From an uncultured Lachnospiraceae bacterium (GTDB lineage Bacteria; Bacillota; Clostridia; Lachnospirales; Lachnospiraceae), in NCBI GenBank assembly GCA_937950565.1, contig CALFCS010000104.1, forward strand, positions 1 to 23,063: DNA of 23,063 bases, written 5' to 3'. The notes under the pieces are model-generated. The model was not told where the DNA came from. It saw only the letters and a list, made by a program, of their open reading frames with translations, and made no database searches. The position numbers were made by a program, and so were the translations under genes. Shown in pieces: positions 1 through 7,900 of this stretch. Each line of letters opens with the position of its first letter. Position 1 is the stretch's first letter.

Positions 1-51
1 ATGGTTGCTCATAAGATCGTTAACGTTCTTGGAAGTAACGGAAAGGCTTAA
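1..51 (+). CDS. 3' end of an unidentified gene (partial)
   Basis: Frame 1 is open from the first base and reads 16 residues ending in NVLGSNGKA before a TAA stop at 49-51. A rho-independent terminator follows 40 bases later, which fits the end of a real plus-strand gene entering from the left. The first codon happens to be ATG but has no visible upstream context, so it is more likely an internal methionine. Sixteen residues are too few to recognise a family. Confidence 0.35.
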   Translation: MVAHKIVNVLGSNGKA

Positions 52-91
52 GATTTTAGTTTTTGCAAAAAATGTAATAGAAAACAGAAAT

Positions 92-130
92 AAAAAAGGA
101 CAGATGCTGAAACAGTGTCTGTCCTTTTTT
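92..130. terminator. Bidirectional rho-independent terminator
   Basis: A perfect inverted repeat has arms AAAAAAGGACAGA (92-104) and TCTGTCCTTTTTT (118-130) around a 13-base loop. The A-run on the left and T-run on the right make it a usable intrinsic terminator for both strands. It would end the clipped upstream plus-strand gene and also the minus-strand HipA-like gene, whose stop codon lies 7 bases away. Confidence 0.85.
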
Positions 131-136
131 AAGGAG

Positions 137-1375
137 TTATATGCTCATCTTTGGTGAATAATCTTCTGCAATATTTTCTTCCACATCATCCTTGGTGGAA
201 TCGACCTTTGTCAGAGGCTTTGTCATGGATAACTGCCTTAGGTTCTGGATACGCCGGTTGACCGTTTTCACTATGGCTTTGATGCGGTTATCGTCCATAT
301 ATTCCTTTGCATTCTCCACAGACAGTGTTTTTGTGATCAGTTCGTCCACATCAGCAAGGTGGTCGAAGTCAATCCAGCTAAAGTCAGATACAAGGCCAAG
401 TTGTTCGGTGTGATGTTTTTTAAATGGCTTACATTTCACATCACGCTCCGTGAGGATTTGCCCTGCGACTTTATCATAGCCGAGAGAGGAACCACTGTCA
501 TAAATTGGGGCAAACCCGCACCATTCCAGTGTTTGGGCATTTCGAAGCAGACCGAAGTTATTCAGGTGCCTGTCCTCATTGGCAATGATATAATCGAGTA
601 CGATCATTCGGTCGAGGAAAGGCACAGCATCGTCTATCCCAAGAGTCTCACAACAGTTTATAAAATGCTGATATACCGAAGTGTTATTATTTTTTTTCTG
701 TGCCTGTATAATGCGCCATGCAGTTATAAGTTCAGTATCCTTTGAGACAAAGTCCTCACAGATACAATAAGGTGCGCTTTTGTTCCATGTGAGCGTATAT
801 GGAACATGAGGGATGCCAAGCCGTTTCATGATTCCTGCTGCAATCACTTCATTGAAGGGCTGCTGGCGGAATGGGTTGGAGCCGCCTTTCACAAGACAGC
901 GTCTGCCGTCAATGATCTTCCATCTTTTCTTTAAGTTACCATCCGAGGTGTTGTCCGGGGAACTGAGGTTGAGTGCGTCCGGTTTTTTATTCATCCCAAA
1001 CAGTACATCACCAATGTCATTCGAGAAGACGTTATCAAAAAAGTTTACCTGCTCCCATGTAAGACCCGAGCGTTCGGGACAGATCCAATACTGGTCGGAA
1101 AGGCTCAGACCATAACAGCGTATAAGAAGCATTTTTGTACTGGATATCTCCAGCGTTTCGAGTGCCTCGCGGATACCGGAACGGCTTGCAGGGATAGAGC
1201 GGTCTGTCCACCATTCGTTGAGTGCTGTGCGGTCCGCAGTTCCTCTGTGCACAGGAATACCAATCGGCAGATGCTCTGGGGCATATACTGCATTGATTTT
1301 CTTTATAAAGCCAGTGGTGTTGTCAAGCTCGATATCGGCAACTGCTTTTTGTTTATGCATTAAGGTGCATTTCAT
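137..1375 (-). CDS. HipA-like (HipA_C fold) protein kinase, orphan
   Basis: This 412-residue protein belongs to the HipA-C kinase superfamily. The catalytic loop reads NEDRHLNNFG (about residues 266-275), matching the HipA pattern with Asp and His. A metal-binding DSGSSLG follows at about 293-299, and LVKGGS near 161-166 could supply the ATP-contacting lysine. The first 110 or so residues do not resemble the usual HipA N-terminal subdomain, so this is a HipA_C-type kinase with a different N-terminus. I chose the ATG at 1375 because AGGTG (1386-1382 on the minus strand) lies 6 bases upstream; a GTG three codons earlier is possible but would overlap that site. No HipB-like HTH antitoxin gene is adjacent on its upstream side. 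Type II toxin activity is therefore not established; the substrate is unknown. Confidence 0.8.
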   Translation of the reverse strand: MKCTLMHKQKAVADIELDNTTGFIKKINAVYAPEHLPIGIPVHRGTADRTALNEWWTDRSIPASRSGIREALETLEISSTKMLLIRCYGLSLSDQYWICPERSGLTWEQVNFFDNVFSNDIGDVLFGMNKKPDALNLSSPDNTSDGNLKKRWKIIDGRRCLVKGGSNPFRQQPFNEVIAAGIMKRLGIPHVPYTLTWNKSAPYCICEDFVSKDTELITAWRIIQAQKKNNNTSVYQHFINCCETLGIDDAVPFLDRMIVLDYIIANEDRHLNNFGLLRNAQTLEWCGFAPIYDSGSSLGYDKVAGQILTERDVKCKPFKKHHTEQLGLVSDFSWIDFDHLADVDELITKTLSVENAKEYMDDNRIKAIVKTVNRRIQNLRQLSMTKPLTKVDSTKDDVEENIAEDYSPKMSI

Positions 1376-1638
1376 TTTTATCACCTCATTTTCTATTTCA
1401 TTTCTTTGCTATTGCTTTTAATAATAACATATTATACCCTGTTTTACCCCTCTTTTTGTGGAAAAATTATACTGAAAAAGCAAAAATCAGGGAAAGTACG
1501 ATGTGTATGATTAAAAAAGTTATAAAAAACCAGCTTTAATAATATAGAAAATGTCAATTGGATTTTGCTAGAATATAGTGTATAATACTTAAAAACGTGT
1601 TAAAATTTCTGAAAGTCAGAAAGTAGAAGGAGGATATT
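1376..1638. other. Divergent intergenic region
   Basis: About 260 AT-rich bases separate the minus-strand HipA-like gene from the plus-strand glycosidase gene. They hold the promoter for the glycosidase operon (1558-1586). On the minus strand there is a TATAAT-like -10 around 1428-1433 without a convincing -35, so the hipA-like promoter is not defined. I see no RNA structure or operator here. Confidence 0.5.
1558..1586 (+). promoter_or_regulatory. Sigma-A type promoter of the GH43 gene
   Basis: A -35 box TTGGAT (1558-1563) and a perfect -10 box TATAAT (1581-1586) are separated by exactly 17 bases. The predicted transcript would start near 1593 with a leader of about 45 bases before the ATG at 1639. 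Confidence 0.7.
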
Positions 1639-4600
1639 ATGAAAAAAATTTGCATTGGTATTTTGATTGCATCCATGCTGGTTTCACCAGTGTCCGTGTG
1701 TGCATATGCGAAAGAACCAATCGAATCGTCCGTAGTGGACGTAAGCGGTCATGTGGAGATTGAAGGGGAAGAGCCGGTATATCCGGAAGCGCCGGAAGGC
1801 TTTAAGAATTACGAGGATTATAAGCAGAATACAGGATATGTGCATGATACAGAATTTTATTATGAGCAGGAGACAAAGACATGGTATTGTTATTTCACAA
1901 ACTCTAATGAAATCCGCTCTAGTAAAGATTTGGTACACTGGACGAAGGAGGATACGAATCGGGGCGGCAATGCGTGGGCGCCGTGTATTATCAAGTTGAG
2001 AGAACCGGTGGAATATGAAGGGAAAACTTATACTTATGCACTGTGGGATTCGGCTTCCACCTTTGGAACAAGAAATTCCCAGATTCGCCTGTGGCTCTCC
2101 AATTCTCCGAAAGGTGAATTTGTACAGGCTGGAAATACAGTTGTGTCAAAGGATGGGGACGGAAAGTCTCATAATGCGATAGATCCTTCTGTTTTCTATG
2201 ATAAAGACGGAAAGTTATGGATGACATTTGGCTCTTTCTTTGGAGGAATCTTCCTCTTTGAGTTAGATCCTGCGACTTGTATGCCAAAGAATCCGGATGG
2301 GATGCCGGGTAAGCGAATTGCCTACCGCAGTTCTTATGGAAATAGTATTGAGGGGCCAACTATTTTGTATAATCCGGATACAGACTACTATTATCTGAAT
2401 GTGTCTTACGGAAGTCTGGACCATACATATAATGTAAGAATCGGGCGTTCAAGAAATGTAGAGGGGCCATATTATGATTATAATGGACTTCCGATGGATA
2501 ATAATGGTTACAATAATGAACAGGTGATGCAGATAGGTACTAAAATTACTTCACCATATTATTTTGAGCCGGATAATGGATGGTACAGTACCGCACACAG
2601 TGCATTTTTGTACAATCCGGATACAAATGAATATTTCCTGTCCCACAATGCCAGACTGGAAACAATTGCCCAGGGAGGTACGAGACTGAATATACGTAAA
2701 GTTTACTGGACAGAAGACGGATGGCCGGTAGTATCTCCGGAGTTATATGTGGAAGGCGAAAAAGAGCAGAAGATACCGACCAGATGCATACCGGGAGCTT
2801 ATCAGATTGTTGAAATGCTGAGAGAGGATTTGTCTGTGAGCCCAATCAGTGCAGTAAAACGGGGCAATGAGGTGATTGAATTAAAAGAAGACCACACCAT
2901 CAGTGGAGCATATGAAGGCACGTGGATTCAGACCGGAGACCATACGTTACAGCTGAAGCTTGGTGATGCGGTCTATGATGTAACTGTTTCAACCGCATGG
3001 GATTGGGAGAACTGGACAAAGTGTCTTGTGTTTACCGGACTTTCCGAAGCGGCGGATACTCCGGCTCAGGGATTGACAGAGAAGAGAAGCGGACTTGGAA
3101 TCTGGGGAAAGAGAGCAGATGTAGAAGCAGTGGCAAAGACAGCTTTTGAAAAGTATGTACTTCCGGAGACTGTCATAAGTGATATCACGTTCCCGGAAAT
3201 TTCTTATAAGGGTGTTACCATAAAGGTAGAGTCTCTGAATCCGGATGTGATTACAAGTGAAGGAAAGCTCATACAGTCAAGGCCGGAAAAGGATACGGTA
3301 GTTGATTTTAAAGTAACTTTCTCTATGGAAGGTTATTCTGCTGAGAAGATGATTAGCGTCACTGTTCCAGCATATATGGGAAGCCTTCAGGCAGATATTC
3401 AGATGAATGGGAATCTGCGGGATTCTTCTTCTTATAATCGGAAGGTTACTCCCGGCTCAGGAGAGTATGTATATGAAAAGGGAGTTACGGGGCAGGCATT
3501 GAGAAATAAAAAAATCGGAACTAATACAGACGGACTTGTCCGGCTGGAAAATAACATATTACATACTGGAAATTCGGAAGCATTTACGATTAATCTCTGG
3601 GTGCGCCCGGATGCCTTGACAGACCATACAGCAGTGTTCTATACAAGAGGAGACGGCAGATGGATGACAATGATGCCGTGCAGCAATACAAGTAAGACTC
3701 CGGCAATCCGTGTCAGAGATGATGCGGCGGGTGTATGGTATGATTTGGAAGCGCCTTCTGCAATTCAGACAGGTGAGTGGAGCATGCTTACTTATGTATA
3801 CGATAAGGGAACAACAATTTTGTATATAAACGGACAGGAAGCAGCAAAGTCTGCGGACATACTGAATCCATTCAATTCTGTTTCCCAGAGTTTTTATCTG
3901 GGAGGAAATAGCTGGGATGCCAGCTTTGACGGGCTGATTGATGAGGTGAAGGTTTATGATGAGGCAGTGAGTGCGAAGCAGTTAAAGGCTTATTATGAAA
4001 AAACACTTGCCAGTGTAAAACCGGCAGACAAGAAAGCGCTGGAAAGTGAATTGGAGAGTGCGAAGAAGCAGGCAGAGCTTGTAAAGGTCAGTGTGGATGG
4101 AAAAGATATCGATAAGAATGATGTCTGGGTAACAGAAGATGTAAAAGAAGGATTGATGAAGGCGATTGAGCAGGCAGAGGCAGTTATAAAGGACGCAGAT
4201 GCAGACCAGAATCTGACAGATGCAGCGGCAGAAGAGCTCAAAGCAAAGGCGCGGGCGTTGGAATTGAAGAAAAAGAACGGAACAAAGGAAGAAGCGCCGC
4301 CGGAGCCACCAGTTATAAAGCTTCCGTATAAAGATGTCGTAAAGGGAAATGCGGATCATAAATGGTTCTATGACGCAGTAGAATACTGCTATGAGAATGA
4401 GCTGATGAAAGGCAAGGATACGGATTGCTTCGCACCTTTTGAAAATATTGTAAGAGCGCAGTTTGCAGTGATTCTCCATCGTATGCAGGGAGCTCCGGAG
4501 ATGGAATATACAGGGCGGTTTGCGGATGTGGCTTCCGAAATCTGGTATACGGATGCAATTCTGTGGGCGGCAAGCAAGGAGATTGTAACCGGATATACCG

Positions 4601-4893
4601 GAACGAAGAATTTTGGTCCTGCGGATAACATTAATCGTGAGCAGATGGCGGTTATGATGTACCGCTACGCAAATAGTCTGGGATATGATACGAAGAGCAG
4701 CCAGACCGATTATAGTAAATTTGAAGATGCATCAAAGGTAACCGGATATGCGCAGGAAGCAATGAGATGGGCAGTTGGAAGTGGAATTATTACCGGAAAG
4801 TATAATGAAACTATAATTGACCCACAAGGTTATGCGTTGCGTGCAGAGTGCGCAATTATTATTCAGCGGTTTATGAACGCATATGAGAAATAG
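1639..4893 (+). CDS. Secreted GH43 arabinanase-like glycosidase with LamG and SLH domains
   Basis: This 1084-residue surface enzyme is predicted to cleave alpha-1,5-arabinan or a related pentose polymer outside the cell. A signal peptide spans residues 1-24 (cleavage after AYA). The five-bladed GH43 domain covers about 60-365. The candidate catalytic base is D70 in VHDTEF, the pKa modulator is D182 in AIDPS, and the general acid is E238 in SIEGP. A GH43 C-terminal beta domain (about 375-490) follows as in AbnB/Abn2-type arabinanases, then an atrophied Ig-like domain (492-580), a LamG-like jellyroll (585-790), a helical FIVAR-like stretch (795-885), a Pro-rich linker and three SLH repeats (895-1084) that anchor to secondary cell-wall polymer. 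The ATG at 1639 has AAGGAGG at 1627-1633. The 81-base gap to the next gene holds no terminator, so co-transcription is likely. GH43 is certain; arabinan over xylan specificity is inferred from motif order. Confidence 0.9.
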   Translation: MKKICIGILIASMLVSPVSVCAYAKEPIESSVVDVSGHVEIEGEEPVYPEAPEGFKNYEDYKQNTGYVHDTEFYYEQETKTWYCYFTNSNEIRSSKDLVHWTKEDTNRGGNAWAPCIIKLREPVEYEGKTYTYALWDSASTFGTRNSQIRLWLSNSPKGEFVQAGNTVVSKDGDGKSHNAIDPSVFYDKDGKLWMTFGSFFGGIFLFELDPATCMPKNPDGMPGKRIAYRSSYGNSIEGPTILYNPDTDYYYLNVSYGSLDHTYNVRIGRSRNVEGPYYDYNGLPMDNNGYNNEQVMQIGTKITSPYYFEPDNGWYSTAHSAFLYNPDTNEYFLSHNARLETIAQGGTRLNIRKVYWTEDGWPVVSPELYVEGEKEQKIPTRCIPGAYQIVEMLREDLSVSPISAVKRGNEVIELKEDHTISGAYEGTWIQTGDHTLQLKLGDAVYDVTVSTAWDWENWTKCLVFTGLSEAADTPAQGLTEKRSGLGIWGKRADVEAVAKTAFEKYVLPETVISDITFPEISYKGVTIKVESLNPDVITSEGKLIQSRPEKDTVVDFKVTFSMEGYSAEKMISVTVPAYMGSLQADIQMNGNLRDSSSYNRKVTPGSGEYVYEKGVTGQALRNKKIGTNTDGLVRLENNILHTGNSEAFTINLWVRPDALTDHTAVFYTRGDGRWMTMMPCSNTSKTPAIRVRDDAAGVWYDLEAPSAIQTGEWSMLTYVYDKGTTILYINGQEAAKSADILNPFNSVSQSFYLGGNSWDASFDGLIDEVKVYDEAVSAKQLKAYYEKTLASVKPADKKALESELESAKKQAELVKVSVDGKDIDKNDVWVTEDVKEGLMKAIEQAEAVIKDADADQNLTDAAAEELKAKARALELKKKNGTKEEAPPEPPVIKLPYKDVVKGNADHKWFYDAVEYCYENELMKGKDTDCFAPFENIVRAQFAVILHRMQGAPEMEYTGRFADVASEIWYTDAILWAASKEIVTGYTGTKNFGPADNINREQMAVMMYRYANSLGYDTKSSQTDYSKFEDASKVTGYAQEAMRWAVGSGIITGKYNETIIDPQGYALRAECAIIIQRFMNAYEK

Positions 4894-4974
4894 TCATGAG
4901 GCGGCTGGTTCCCTGTGTTATAAGAAATGGTAACAATTAGAGTTGCAATAAAAATTTTATGAAGGAGGTGTCTT

Positions 4975-7900
4975 ATGAAAAAGACAAGTTTACGATGCCG
5001 GCTGATGAGCCTTATCTGCATCTGTACTATGCTTGTGGGAATGTTATTCCCAGGTGCATTGGGAGCAGTGGCAGAGACGGAGGCTGCCGAAGCCGGCAAA
5101 ATTGAAATCAGTACCCCGGAAGAGCTTACGAAGATTGGAAAAGATGCGGCTTTTCCAATGACAGGTGACTATGTGCTGACAAACGATCTGGATATGAGTG
5201 GAATCAACTTTACTCCGATTGGCGGCACGCACGGTGAGAAAGGGGCAGTTTCAGGAAATCATGTATTTTCCGGTACTTTTGACGGGCAGGGACATTTGAT
5301 TTCCAACCTGACTATCGACGTGTCAGGGCAGGTGACAGATTATGCGCAGATTGGTCTGTTCAGCGTAGTGGCATCAGCGAATGCTTCCGATTATGCCAGG
5401 GTAAGCAATCTGGTGTTTGCAAATGTAAGTCTTACTGTGGATATGGATGGAGGATTTACGGCGGCAGGAACACTGGCAGGAGAAGTGAATGGTTATGCGG
5501 AGATTGAAAATATCGCGGTGTTAGATGGCAATGTGATTGTAAATGCCGATAACGGCAGCGATACGGTCGGTGCGGCAGGAGTGATTGGAGAATGCCGGAC
5601 AAACGCAAACATGGGAAACAATTACGTTACCGTAAAAAATATTTACAACGGAGCACAGATACTGGCAGGCAGTTCTACGAATAATAATTATGCTTCCGGT
5701 ATCATTGGTAGAGTTTCTGTTACACCGTGTAAAGCAATTACCGGATGTGTGAATACCGGAAGAACTAGCTATAAAGGTGATCTGGGAACTGGAATTGCTA
5801 ATTTTGCTTACAATGTGGACAGCAGATGTGTGACAAATTCTTATTTCCTTTTCGACACAGGAAGAGCAGTATCCAGTACAGAACTGGAAGAAAGCGTGCT
5901 GAAGTCAGGCGTGCTTCCGGATGGCTTAAGTGAGACAGCATGGTATGCATCCGAAGGTTCTTATCCGCTTCCGGTTATGTGTAAGGAAGGCGGAGCGTCC
6001 GAGTATCTTGGGCTGATGTCCGTTTCTCTTGGATTTGCAAAAGGGGAAAATGCAGCTTCGGTCACACAGGATATTGAACTGCCTCTTACGGCTGGAGATA
6101 AGACGCTTACATGGACAAGCAGTAATCCGGCTGTGATTGAAATTGACGGTGCTGTGGCAAAAGTGAAAGGTGTCATGTCACCGGTAACCGTTACACTCAC
6201 TGCTTCCGCTTCCGATGGAAAGTCGAGAAGATTTAATGTGACAGTTGTATCGAATGTAACGGCAGCATTTGACCAGGGTTACGCAAAGCCGGGGCAGAAG
6301 CTTACGGTTGTTATATCCAATGCACCAGAAGATCTGCAGTGCAGCTATACGTGGAGTGTTGGCGGTAAGACGCTGACAAGTATTACAGGTGACAGCTATA
6401 CACCGACAGAAGCAGATAAAGAGAAGTTTATCAAAGTAGTTGTAAAAGCAAAGAATTATAGCAATGCAGAGTGGAACGTCAGCATGTATATGAGCGACCT
6501 TCCGGTTATTTACATTGATACGGAAGATGGCCGGGACGTGACAACAAAGGAATATAAAGATTCCAATCTGCGCCTGCAGGGAAATGATGAGTATACGAAA
6601 TCCTCTGTTCTCTATAATGGGGCGGCAGAGATTAAAGGACGTGGAAATTCTACATGGGATTATTCTCTTTCCAACGGATTAAAGAAACCATTCAAGATTA
6701 AGCTTGACAAGAAGACGGATGTTCTTGGAATGGGTAAGAATAAGCACTGGGTTCTTCTTGCCAATGCAATTGACCATACAAATATGCGAAATCAGCTGAT
6801 GTATGAATTCGCGGAGGATATCGGAATGGCATGCGTCATGGATTCAAAGCCTGTCATACTTGTTATGAACGGAGAATATGTAGGCTTTTACGAGCTCTGC
6901 GAGCATAAGAGAGTTGGCGAGACGCGGATCAACGTCTTTGACTGGGAAGGGCTTGGAGAAGATATTGCCGCAGCGATTGCAGATGCAGTGGGCTTATCCA
7001 AGGGAGATGCATCTGATCTGGAAGAGCAGATGACACTTGATTTTAGCTGGTATGACACAGGCAATGTCACCTTCAAAGGAACAACTTATAAGGTTGCAGA
7101 TTACTATACGGATGAGATTCCGGAATTTACCGGCGGATTTGCGCTGGATATGGATTTCCGTATTGATGATTCCAAGAATATATCCAAGTTCCGTACGAGA
7201 TATGGCTATCCGATGATATTTGAAGCTCCGGAATATGCGAAAACCAGTCCGTCCATGATGAATTATGTACAGACTTATCTGCAGGCATTTGAAGATGCGA
7301 TTCATGATGATGACTATTATGCAGAATATGACGGAGAGGAAGTACATTATAGTGAGCTGTATGATATTGATTCTCTGCTCCAGAACTGGTATCTGGTAGA
7401 ATATTCTATGAACTGGGATGGCATGAAGAATAGTACGCTGATGTATAAAGATCTGGATGGCAAGCTTACGATGGGACCGGCATGGGATTTTGACTGGTGC
7501 TGGGGAAATATCAATATGTATAGTATGACAGGTCCTTCTGTCATTACAGGATGGCATACAACGGAAGACAGCTTCTGCGAACAGGCTTATCAGCGTGAAA
7601 ACTGGAACAGATATCTGGCTTCGGATCCATATTTTATGACACTTGCTTATGAAAAATGGCAGGAAATTCGTGGTACGGTCATCGAAGATATGATTAAAGA
7701 CGGCGGAAAGATTGACAGGCTTACAGAAGAGTACCGCATACCATCTGAAGCCAATGACGCAAAATGGGCATCTACTTATAATAAGTATTCAGGATATAGT
7801 ATTGCTGCTGACGGCAGTAAAAAATATACACAGAGTGAGACATATGCAGATGCAGTGAACTCTATGAAGAACTATATTAAGCTCCGTGTGGCGTGGATGG

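Noticed and set aside
4005..4310. Repeat-rich stretch in the GH43 gene as a tandem repeat or CRISPR-like array
   Set aside because: It encodes an Ala/Glu/Lys-rich helical FIVAR-like segment; there are no regular DNA repeats or spacers. No CRISPR array or insertion sequence was seen anywhere in the window.
6994..7557. Minus-strand open frame of 187 codons inside the CotH domain
   Set aside because: It has no domain, no ribosome binding site and lies fully opposite conserved CotH sequence.
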